Of a stretch of DNA of 64,000 bases, positions 1 through 7,160 are shown piece by piece (the first letter of the stretch is position 1; each line of letters begins with the position of its first letter). The stretch comes from Allobosea sp. BK604 (GTDB lineage Bacteria > Pseudomonadota > Alphaproteobacteria > Rhizobiales > Beijerinckiaceae): assembly GCF_004341515.1 (NCBI RefSeq), contig NZ_SLZF01000012.1, positions 186,001 through 250,000 on the forward strand. The letters run 5' to 3'. The position numbers were made by a program, and so were the translations under genes. The notes below the pieces were generated by a model. That model had not been told where the DNA came from, made no database searches, and saw only the letters and a list, made by a program, of their open reading frames with translations.

Positions 1-966
1 GCCGCCGCCATATTCGGCCGCAATCTCGCCGAAGCGCTCCGCCTGTTCCTTCACCCCGACTTCCGAACCGTGGAACTCGACGAAGAGCATCGTCGTCTCC
101 GGCAGGCCGAGCTTGGAATGGATGTTGACGCCGCGGATCATGACGTCGTCGAGCAATTCGATGCGCGCCACCGGCAGGCCAGACTGGATGGTGACGATCG
201 TCGCGTCGCAGGCGGCCTGGACCGAGGGGAACGGGCAGACGCCGGCCGAGATCGCCTCGGGAATGCCGTGCAGCTTGACCGTGACCTCGGTAATGATGCC
301 GAGCGTGCCTTCCGAGCCGACCAGCAAGCGGGTGAGATCATAGCCGGCCGAGGACTTGCGCGCCCGGCTCGCCGTCGTGACGACCGAGCCATCGGCCATG
401 ACCGCGGTCAGCGCCAGCACATTCTCCTTCATCGTGCCGTAGCGCACCGCGTTGGTGCCGGAGGCGCGCGTCGCCGCCATGCCGCCGAGCGAAGCGTCGG
501 CGCCGGGGTCGATCGGGAAGAACAGGCCCTGGTCACGCAGGTGCTCGTTCAGCTCCTTGCGGGTGACGCCGGCCTCGACGGTGACGTCGAGATCCTCGGC
601 ATGGACGGCAACGATCCGCTTCATCTGCGAGAGATCGACCGTGACACCGCCGAAGGGCGCGTTGACATGGCCTTCGAGCGAGGTGCCGGTGCCAAAGGCG
701 ATGACCGGCACGCCATGCTTGGCGCAGAGCTTGACGATCTCGGACACCTCGTCGGTGCTCTGCGGATAGACCACCGCATCCGGTGCCTGCGTCGGAATCC
801 AGGTCAGCGTATGGCCGTGCTGGTGGCGCACCGCCTGGCTGGTGACGAGGCGGTTGCCGAAGCTGGCAGCGAGCGCGCCGATCACAGCTGAAATCGCCTC
901 TGGAGACGGCGGCAGGGTTGCGGCGGAAGCGGAGGCGGCATGAAAGGCTGTGACAGGCAGGCTCAT
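1..966 (-). CDS. FAD-binding oxidoreductase, D-lactate/glycolate dehydrogenase type (partial, C-terminus outside window)
   Basis: About 322 N-terminal residues are visible; the gene runs off the left edge. An FAD-binding PCMH domain occupies most of it, with the nucleotide-binding stretch GTGTSLEGHVNAP and the flavin-contacting DPGADASLGG and GTNAVRYG segments that are typical of D-2-hydroxyacid dehydrogenases of the GlcD/DLD family. These enzymes oxidise D-lactate or glycolate and pass electrons to cytochrome c or quinone. The start at 966 (MSLPVTAF) is preferred over the ATG at 972 because the CGGAAA stretch then lies at a usable distance. The exact substrate cannot be told from this half. 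It is divergent from the thioesterase at 1274. Confidence 0.85.
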   Translation of the reverse strand, partial: MSLPVTAFHAASASAATLPPSPEAISAVIGALAASFGNRLVTSQAVRHQHGHTLTWIPTQAPDAVVYPQSTDEVSEIVKLCAKHGVPVIAFGTGTSLEGHVNAPFGGVTVDLSQMKRIVAVHAEDLDVTVEAGVTRKELNEHLRDQGLFFPIDPGADASLGGMAATRASGTNAVRYGTMKENVLALTAVMADGSVVTTASRARKSSAGYDLTRLLVGSEGTLGIITEVTVKLHGIPEAISAGVCPFPSVQAACDATIVTIQSGLPVARIELLDDVMIRGVNIHSKLGLPETTMLFVEFHGSEVGVKEQAERFGEIAAEYGGG

Positions 967-1040
967 TGTCATTTTCCGGACGAGGCGCTTAACTTGGAAC
1001 TGGTTGGCTTCTTAAGCGGTTGAATTAAGTGAGGTCGACC

Positions 1041-1093
1041 CTAGAGCATGTGCGCGAAAAGTGGGAACCGCTTTTCGGACATTGTCATGCTCT
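1041..1093. repeat. Short palindromic intergenic repeat (AAAGTGGGAACCG family)
   Basis: A 53-base hairpin with arms AGAGCATG and CATGCTCT and an inner pair around GAAAAGTGGGAACCGCTTTTC. Related hairpins lie at 29512-29556 and 45700-45744. It begins with CTAG, like the 106-base repeats. It sits in the 307-base divergent gap between the FAD oxidoreductase and the thioesterase. The rest of that gap holds one small dyad (GATGGTT/AACCATC, 1183-1200) and no gene. Confidence 0.75.
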
Positions 1094-1273
1094 TAAGTCG
1101 TATCGGGCTGCTTCTGTGCGGCTCGTCATGGTCGGCGGCGAGATTCGCCTGACACATGGATTAAAGGCATCAGGTGAAACGCGATGGTTTCTTAACCATC
1201 TGGCGTCTTCATCGGATCTGAAGAGCGCGAGCGGGGGCCGTACCGCTCGTGTGACAGCGAAAGGGAGGCGGCC

Positions 1274-1834
1274 ATGAAAGACGATATCCGCGCTCCGGCG
1301 CTGTTCTTCGCTCCATTCGTCTCGTCCGCCATGCGGGTCGAGCCGCAATGGATCGACTATAACGGCCATCTCAACATGGCCTATTACCATGTCCTGTTCG
1401 ATCGCGCCGTCGACGAGGTCTTCTCGCTCGTCGGCATGAGCCAGGACTATGTCGAGACGCGCCACGCTGCGTTCTTCGCGGCCGAGTGCCACATCCTCTA
1501 CAAGCGTGAGCTGACCGAGGGCGATGTGGTGCGCGTCACCGCCCAGCTCATCGCCTTCGACGAGAAGCGCCTGCACTATTATCTCGAGATGCGCCATGCC
1601 AGCGAGGGCTGGCTCGCGGCGACGAGCGAGAACCTGTCGCTCCATGTCGATACGACGAGCCGCAAGGTCACGCCCTTCCCGGCCGACATCCTCGCCAATC
1701 TGGCGCTGATGAAGGCGGCCCATGGCATGATGCCGTTGCCGGCGACGATCGGCCGCATGATCGGCATGCCCAAAAAGACCGCCATCACCATCGAAAGCAT
1801 GAGCGGCGAGCGCGAGGCCGAGACCCGACATTGA
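1274..1834 (+). CDS. Hotdog-fold acyl-CoA thioesterase (4HBT family)
   Basis: A 186-residue protein with the 4-hydroxybenzoyl-CoA thioesterase signature near residues 31-46 (DYNGHLNMAYYHVLFDRA), where the Asp and the following helix form the active site. It probably hydrolyses a short or unusual acyl-CoA in the cytoplasm. Close relatives include stand-alone thioesterases and the thioesterase parts of carnitine/betaine degradation enzymes, so a betainyl-CoA-like substrate is possible but unproven. The ATG follows a good GGGAGG site. A small GC hairpin follows the stop at about 1838-1853. Confidence 0.8.
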   Translation: MKDDIRAPALFFAPFVSSAMRVEPQWIDYNGHLNMAYYHVLFDRAVDEVFSLVGMSQDYVETRHAAFFAAECHILYKRELTEGDVVRVTAQLIAFDEKRLHYYLEMRHASEGWLAATSENLSLHVDTTSRKVTPFPADILANLALMKAAHGMMPLPATIGRMIGMPKKTAITIESMSGEREAETRH

Positions 1835-1878
1835 GGGCGGCGCGAGCCGCCCTGTCGGAACGGGCGGCCAGTCCCTAT

Positions 1879-1901
1879 CTCCGGTGATCAGATCACCGGA
1901 G
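1879..1901 (+). promoter_or_regulatory. Near-perfect 23-base palindrome covering the ribosome binding site of the DUF427 gene
   Basis: Two 11-base arms, CTCCGGTGATC and GATCACCGGAG, flank a single central A. The right arm contains GGAG, the only good Shine-Dalgarno match for the ATG at 1910. It could be a repressor operator or an RNA hairpin that hides the ribosome binding site. No known regulator is assigned. Confidence 0.6.
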
Positions 1902-1909
1902 CAACCATC

Positions 1910-2191
1910 ATGGTCAAGGCAGTCTGGAACGGCGCGGTGCTCGCTGAATCCGACGACACGGTCGTCATCGAGGGGAACCATTATTTCCCGCGCGAGACGA
2001 TCCGGGGCGAGTATTTCAAGCCGAGCGAGACCACCTCGATCTGCCCCTGGAAGGGCACCGCGAACTATCACTCGATCGTCGTCGATGGGGCCGAGAACAA
2101 GGATGCGGCGTGGTATTATGCCGATCCGCAGCCGGCTGCCGCCGAGATCAAGAACCGCGTCGCCTTCTGGAAGGGAGTGACCGTCAGCTGA
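1910..2191 (+). CDS. DUF427 domain protein
   Basis: A 93-residue single-domain protein matching the DUF427 pattern: an N-terminal strand MVKAVWNGAVLAES, then YFPRETI, then the conserved SICPWKGTANYHSI block (about residues 44-57), then AAWYYADP. DUF427 proteins form a small beta-rich fold; their biochemical role is not settled. The gene stands alone, with a strong palindrome over its ribosome binding site, and ends 9 bases from the convergent btaB stop. Confidence 0.85.
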   Translation: MVKAVWNGAVLAESDDTVVIEGNHYFPRETIRGEYFKPSETTSICPWKGTANYHSIVVDGAENKDAAWYYADPQPAAAEIKNRVAFWKGVTVS

Positions 2192-2200
2192 GCGTGCAGG

Positions 2201-2869
2201 TCAGGCTACGCCGCGCTCCGCCACGGCATGGACGGCATAGCCGCGATAGAGACGCGTCGTTCTCGCGCGCACGCCTTCGGCCCGCGCCAAAGCGTCGAGC
2301 GTTTCGCCGAGATCAGGTCGCGGCGTGACGTGAAAAAGCGTCAGCCAGCGGTTGAGCACTGCCTTGAACGGGCCGGGCAGCCCCGCCTGGTCGCCGAAAT
2401 CGACGATATGCAGCGAACCGTCCGGCGCGAGCGTCCTGAGCGCCTGTGCCACGACGCCCTGCCAGGGCGGGATCATCGAGAGCGCGTAGGAGATCACGAT
2501 CCGGTCGAAGCCGCCGAGGCCGAACAGGACCTGCGGATCGAAGGCGGTGGCGTCGGCTTGAGCCAGCGTGATCCGATGTGACAGGCCGGCACGCTCGACA
2601 TTGCGCCGCGCCGTCACCAGCATCTCCTCGGAAACGTCGAGCCCATAGCAGACCGCATTCGGATAGGTCTGCGCCAGCTTGATCAGGTTGCGGCCGGTGC
2701 CACAGCCGATCTCGAGCACGCTGCCGCCGAGCGGCGGATCGAGCGCCGCGATCATGCCGTCCCGCCCGAGCAGGTAGAACTTGCGGCTGGCATCGTAGAT
2801 ATGGCGCTGGTGGCGGTACATCCGGTCCATCAGACCGGCGGCTTCGCCGCTTCGCGCGGCCGCGCTCAC
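2201..2869 (-). CDS. btaB: Diacylglyceryl-homoserine N-methyltransferase
   Basis: A 222-residue class I SAM-dependent methyltransferase with glycine-rich motif I VLEIGCGTGRNLIKLA near residues 50-65. It should add three methyl groups to the amino group of diacylglyceryl-homoserine to give the betaine lipid DGTS. The assignment rests on its position directly behind btaA: the two overlap by four bases (GTGA) and use a GTG start here. Together they make a phosphorus-free membrane lipid, in other bacteria induced by phosphate starvation. No Pho box was recognised upstream. Confidence 0.88.
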   Translation of the reverse strand: MSAAARSGEAAGLMDRMYRHQRHIYDASRKFYLLGRDGMIAALDPPLGGSVLEIGCGTGRNLIKLAQTYPNAVCYGLDVSEEMLVTARRNVERAGLSHRITLAQADATAFDPQVLFGLGGFDRIVISYALSMIPPWQGVVAQALRTLAPDGSLHIVDFGDQAGLPGPFKAVLNRWLTLFHVTPRPDLGETLDALARAEGVRARTTRLYRGYAVHAVAERGVA

Positions 2870-4119
2870 GCCGCCGCCCTCGCCAACCGGTAGAGATGGA
2901 AGGCACCGTAGATCGAGGAGCGGTCGCGCTCGCCGAGCTCGCGGCTGCGCGCTTCCTCATAGGTCCACTGGTCGAGGACCGCGTCGGGGATGCGCCCCGG
3001 CAGCAGACGCTCATCGGCAGCGGTCCGGAAGATCACGCGCGCGCCCGGCTTGGCCGTGCGCGTGATCTGCGTCCACAGCGCGGTGAGATCGGCATCATTC
3101 ATCCAGTCCTGCGCATCGAGCAGGACATAGGCGTCACAGCTCTCGGCCGCCCGCCCTTCGAGGAAAGCGGTGATCGCGCTCTGATGATAGCCCACCCTGT
3201 TGGCACGCGCGCGCACCACCTCGAAATTGCGCCGCTCCAGATAGGGCGGCAGCGAGGCGTCCGGCCCGCTCTCATACCCTCGGCCGAAGGCCTGGCGGGC
3301 GAAATAATTCTGCTTCAGGTCGAAGCCGCAGGCGAGCCGCTCCAGCCGGTGGTGGAGCACGGCCTTGATGCCGTCGTCGCTATCGGCGGCGAGCGCCTTG
3401 TACTGCGCCGGGGGGATGCCGAGCCCATAGAGCGAGGCCGGCTGGCGGATCAGCCAGCGCACCAGCTTCTTCTCGAAGACCGGCGCCAGATGCTTGTCGA
3501 ACAGCGCACGTTGCTCCGCCATGTCGCGCGCCTGGAGCATGACCCGTGGATCGTAGCCGAGGGCACGACCAAGGAAATGGCCGGCGCCGATGAAGCGGCC
3601 GAGCAGGCCGTAGCGGTAGAAATTCCTGGCGAAGGCGTCGATGCGCCGCCGCCCTGTCAGGCTCCGCGCCTCCCAATAGCCGCGCGAGACGGAATCGAGC
3701 CTCGGCGCGATCACCTTGTCGTAGAGGGCGACATTGTCCTTCGACTGCGCCTGCCCGAAGAAGCGCAGGAAATCCTCGTGTCGCGTCAGGCTGCCGAGCG
3801 CTGCGATCTTGAGCTTGCCGAGCGCGATATGAGCGCCGTTGAGGTCGATCGCGCTGATCTTCGCCGGATCGCCGGTGAGATAGGACAGGATGTTGCAGGA
3901 GCCGGACGCGATCGCGACGACATGGTCGGATGAGCGCAGGTCGAGCGCCTCCATGTCGACGACCGGGTCCTCCCAGATCTGCGGATAGACCAGCCCGGAA
4001 AAGGCGACCGTGAACATGCGTTCCAGCACGCCCGCCCGGGAGAGCGGCTTGCTGCGGTGGACCGCAGTGGTCAATCCGATGGTGGTCGTGCGCCGGACCG
4101 TGCGTGCCGTTTGCGTCAC
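2866..4119 (-). CDS. btaA: S-adenosylmethionine:diacylglycerol 3-amino-3-carboxypropyltransferase
   Basis: A DUF3419/BtaA-family protein that transfers the 3-amino-3-carboxypropyl group of SAM to diacylglycerol, the first step of DGTS betaine lipid synthesis at the inner membrane. Visible family features are FSGLVYPQIWEDPVVD near the N-terminus, the SGSCNILSYL SAM-binding turn, and AIDLNGAH. An open frame continues upstream to 4368, but the GTG at 4119 is preferred: it has a GAGG site five bases ahead and gives 417 residues, the usual BtaA length. The upstream extension has no family resemblance. Confidence 0.88.
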   Translation of the reverse strand: MTQTARTVRRTTTIGLTTAVHRSKPLSRAGVLERMFTVAFSGLVYPQIWEDPVVDMEALDLRSSDHVVAIASGSCNILSYLTGDPAKISAIDLNGAHIALGKLKIAALGSLTRHEDFLRFFGQAQSKDNVALYDKVIAPRLDSVSRGYWEARSLTGRRRIDAFARNFYRYGLLGRFIGAGHFLGRALGYDPRVMLQARDMAEQRALFDKHLAPVFEKKLVRWLIRQPASLYGLGIPPAQYKALAADSDDGIKAVLHHRLERLACGFDLKQNYFARQAFGRGYESGPDASLPPYLERRNFEVVRARANRVGYHQSAITAFLEGRAAESCDAYVLLDAQDWMNDADLTALWTQITRTAKPGARVIFRTAADERLLPGRIPDAVLDQWTYEEARSRELGERDRSSIYGAFHLYRLARAAA

Positions 4120-4303
4120 TCGTGCCTCGCGCGGCTCGTTGCGAATTGCGAGCCGACTAGAGGAGTCGGATGACGGTTGGGTGACGAGCGAGACGATCAA
4201 CCTCTCCCGGCCATGCAACGGTGGCATGAAACCTTCGTGATGGGGCTGACGAATAGGCTGTTCGCTCCCCATATTCGGGCGCGAACGGAACAGGAGATTG
4301 ACC

Positions 4304-4750
4304 ATGGGCCTGATGGACATGTTCGGCGGCGGCAAGGCGAAGACCGAGGATTTCCCGTTCAAGCTCACCGACGCCGAATGGCGCGCGAAGCTGACGCCGG
4401 AGCAGTATCAGGTGTTGCGCGGCCACGGCACCGAGCGGCCCGGCTCCTGCGCTCTCAATTATGAGAAGCGCGCCGGCACCTTCTCCTGCGCCGGCTGCGC
4501 CAATCCGCTGTTCAAGGCGGGCACCAAGTTCGAAAGCGGCACCGGCTGGCCGAGCTTCGACCAGCCGCTCGAAGGCGCGGTCGAGACCACCGAGGACAAC
4601 AGCTACGGCATGCGCCGTGTCGAGGTCCATTGCGCCAATTGCGGCGGCCATCTCGGCCATGTCTTCCCCGACGGCCCGCCGCCGAGCGGCCTGCGCTACT
4701 GCATGAACGGCGTGGCGATGGATTTCGAGCCGGAGGAGAAAGCGGCCTGA
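4304..4750 (+). CDS. msrB: Peptide-methionine (R)-S-oxide reductase
   Basis: A 148-residue MsrB that reduces methionine-R-sulfoxide in oxidised proteins, usually with thioredoxin. The four zinc-binding cysteines are present as two CxxC pairs (Cys62/65 and Cys110/113), as is the fold motif GTGWPSF. The catalytic cysteine is Cys133 in RYCMNG. The ATG at 4304 has AGGAG seven bases upstream; an in-frame TTG at 4298 is less likely. It is divergent from btaA and followed closely by a GNAT gene. Confidence 0.95.
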   Translation: MGLMDMFGGGKAKTEDFPFKLTDAEWRAKLTPEQYQVLRGHGTERPGSCALNYEKRAGTFSCAGCANPLFKAGTKFESGTGWPSFDQPLEGAVETTEDNSYGMRRVEVHCANCGGHLGHVFPDGPPPSGLRYCMNGVAMDFEPEEKAA

Positions 4751-4775
4751 GCCGCCTCATCCGCAAAGCCGTCAG

Positions 4776-5273
4776 ATGGAAATCCGCACTGAAGATGTCG
4801 GCGATGCTGATGCCATCGCCGACGTGACGACCAGGGCGTTTCGCGCAGCCGCGCATTCAAGCGGTACGGAAGCGAAGATCGTCGAGGCGCTGCGTCATGC
4901 CGGCGCCCTTACGGTTTCCCTGGTCGCGACCGAGAGCGGCTCGATCGCCGGCCATGTCGCCGTGTCCCCGGTTCGCATCGACGGGCGGGAAGAACGCTGG
5001 TTCGGGCTCGGCCCTGTCTCCGTCGCTCCCGAACATCAGTCGAAGGGAATTGGGACCGCCCTGGTCCAGGCGGCGCTTGAGCGACTGCGCGAGCTGAAGA
5101 CGGACGGCTGCATCGTCCTTGGCGACCCGGCCTTCTACCGGCGCTTCGGCTTCAGCAGCGATCCCGGACTTGGATACGGGGATGTTCCGCCGGAATATCT
5201 CCAGCGGCTCCTTCTCGCAGGCACGCCGCCCAAAGGCGAAGTCAGATATCATCCCGCCTTCGACGGGTCCTAG
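4776..5273 (+). CDS. GNAT N-acetyltransferase, YhbS-like
   Basis: A 165-residue GCN5-related acetyltransferase. The acetyl-CoA pyrophosphate loop is QSKGIGTALV (about residues 89-98), preceded by the LGPVSVAP strand. The later GDPAFYRRFGF segment is typical of the YhbS subgroup. The substrate is unknown. It lies 25 bases after msrB and may share its transcript. Its TAG stop codon is the first TAG of the 106-base repeat that begins at 5270, so the repeat supplies the end of the gene. Confidence 0.85.
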   Translation: MEIRTEDVGDADAIADVTTRAFRAAAHSSGTEAKIVEALRHAGALTVSLVATESGSIAGHVAVSPVRIDGREERWFGLGPVSVAPEHQSKGIGTALVQAALERLRELKTDGCIVLGDPAFYRRFGFSSDPGLGYGDVPPEYLQRLLLAGTPPKGEVRYHPAFDGS

Positions 5274-5375
5274 AGCATTTTCGAGCGAAGTGGATACCGG
5301 TTCGCGTGAAGAAAATGCGTCAAAACAAGTAGATAGAGAATTTTCGCGATTCGAAGAAACGCGGAAATGCTCTAG
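5270..5375. repeat. 106-base RIME-like repeat, copy 1
   Basis: Bounded by CTAGAGCATTTTC on the left and GGAAATGCTCTAG on the right, with two internal palindromic halves. It differs by two bases from the copy at 62905 and by four from the copy at 29608. Its left CTAG contains the stop codon of the GNAT gene. Size and two-palindrome form resemble the Rhizobium intergenic mosaic element (RIME); identity to the published element was not tested. Confidence 0.9.
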
Positions 5376-5391
5376 GGAGGGGAAGGCCCTC

Positions 5392-7044
5392 TTACGTGGC
5401 CGGCACCGCCCTCCTCGCCAATGCCCCCGCATCGACCGAACCCGGCAAATCGCCGAAATGCCCAGCCCATCGCCCTTCCAGCCGGGTCGCGATGAACGCG
5501 TCGGCCACCGCATTCGGCGCATGGCGCAGCAGCAGAGAGGCCTGCAGCATGACCGCCAGCCGCTCGACCAGCCGTCTCGCCTGGCCCTCGTCGCGCGCCA
5601 TCTCGGCAAGCTCGCCCTCGATACCCGCCAACGCGGAATCGTAGCGCCGGTCCTCACCCTCCGCCTCGCGCATCTCGTCGAGCAGTGCCGGCAACGAGTC
5701 GGGCTCGCGCTCCAGCGAGCGCAGCACGTCCAGGCAAATCACGTTGCCCGAGCCCTCCCAGACGCTGTTGAGCGGCGCCTCGCGATAAAGCCGCGCCATC
5801 GGATTCTCTTCGATGAAACCATTGCCGCCATGGCATTCGAGCGCCTCGACCACCACGGCCGGCGTCCGCTTCGCCACCCAGTATTTCGCGATCGGCGCAC
5901 CGATCCGCGCCAACAGCCTTTCGCTCTCGCTTTCCCTCTGCCGATCCACCGCCGCGAAGAGCCGGAAGGCGAGCCAGCCCGCGGCCTCGGCCTCGATCGC
6001 AAGGTCGGCGATCACGTTCTGCATGATCGGCTGATCGATCAGCGCCCGCTGGAAGGCGCGCCGGTGCTGGGCGTGATGGGCCGCCAGCGAAACCGCAAGC
6101 CGCATCTGCCCGGCCGATGCCGCCGCGATATCGAGCCGCGAGCCCTGGTTCATTGACAGGCCGGTGCGCAGCCCACGGCCCGGCTCGCCGATCATATGCC
6201 CGATCGCACCGCGGAACTCGACCTCGGAAGAGGCATTCGAGCGGTTGCCGCACTTATCCTTGAGCCGCTGGATCGCGACGCCGTTGCGCGACCCATCCGG
6301 CAGCCAGCCCGGCACGACGAAGCAGGAAATGCCCTCCTGGGTCCGCGCCAAGGTCAGGAACAGGTCGGAATGCGGCACCGAGAAGAACCATTTATGCCCG
6401 GTCAGCGACCAGGTGCCGTCGCCATTATCCTCGGCGACCGTCTGTGTCTGGCGCAGGTCCGAGCCACCCTGCTTCTCGGTCATCGCCGTGCCGACGGTCA
6501 CGCCCGTCTTGCCCATGGCCGGCATCTGGCGCCGGTCGTAGCGGTTGGACGAGATCAGCCTGCCCCATTGCGCCCACAGGTCGGGCTCCTGCCGGAGGAC
6601 CGGGATCGCGGCATAGGTCATGCTGATCGGGCAGCAGATGCCGCTCTCGCCCTGGCTCCAGAGATAGGAGAGCGCCGCTCGCGCGACCTGCGCGCCGGGG
6701 GCCGGTCGGTTCCAGGCCAGCGCATGCGTCTCCTGGCCGATGGCGAGCTCCATCAGCTCGTGCCAGGCAGGGTGGAACTCGATCTGGTCGATGCGGTTGC
6801 CGAAGCGATCGAAAGCCCTGAGCTCGGGCGTATGGCGGTTGGCGAGCCGCGCCAGTTCCTGCACCCCTGCCGAGCCAACCGTGCGCCCGGCCTCGTGCAG
6901 CCGCTCGCTTGCCCAATCGGCATCGAAGACCGCGATAGCCTCCGCGAGGACCGGGTCGGCCCCGAAGGCGTCGTAATCGGCGAGTATCGGAACCTGGTTC
7001 GTCGCCTCGGGGGTGGCATAGCGGGGAACGATATCCACATTCAT
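5392..7044 (-). CDS. AidB-type acyl-CoA dehydrogenase
   Basis: A 550-residue flavoprotein of the acyl-CoA dehydrogenase family with the longer AidB layout (E. coli AidB has 541 residues). Visible are GTAMTEKQGGSDLRQT (flavin and substrate loop), GHKWFFSVPHSD, and the C-terminal ECHGGNGFIEENPMARLYRE, which contacts FAD. AidB proteins bind DNA and are linked to alkylation damage; acyl-CoA turnover is weak or unknown. The start at 7044 (MNVDIVPRYA) has an AGGA site upstream; the frame is open to 7074. It is divergent from uvrD, a pairing that would suit a genome-maintenance role. Confidence 0.85.
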   Translation of the reverse strand: MNVDIVPRYATPEATNQVPILADYDAFGADPVLAEAIAVFDADWASERLHEAGRTVGSAGVQELARLANRHTPELRAFDRFGNRIDQIEFHPAWHELMELAIGQETHALAWNRPAPGAQVARAALSYLWSQGESGICCPISMTYAAIPVLRQEPDLWAQWGRLISSNRYDRRQMPAMGKTGVTVGTAMTEKQGGSDLRQTQTVAEDNGDGTWSLTGHKWFFSVPHSDLFLTLARTQEGISCFVVPGWLPDGSRNGVAIQRLKDKCGNRSNASSEVEFRGAIGHMIGEPGRGLRTGLSMNQGSRLDIAAASAGQMRLAVSLAAHHAQHRRAFQRALIDQPIMQNVIADLAIEAEAAGWLAFRLFAAVDRQRESESERLLARIGAPIAKYWVAKRTPAVVVEALECHGGNGFIEENPMARLYREAPLNSVWEGSGNVICLDVLRSLEREPDSLPALLDEMREAEGEDRRYDSALAGIEGELAEMARDEGQARRLVERLAVMLQASLLLRHAPNAVADAFIATRLEGRWAGHFGDLPGSVDAGALARRAVPAT

Positions 7045-7160
7045 CGCGGCGCATCCTGACGATCCTGCGCGCATTCAACGCCGATCAGGCGTATCCAGCA
7101 AATTGCGCCGCACCACCCTATATTGCAGATAGAACGAATCACGATCAGCGACCCGAAGCT

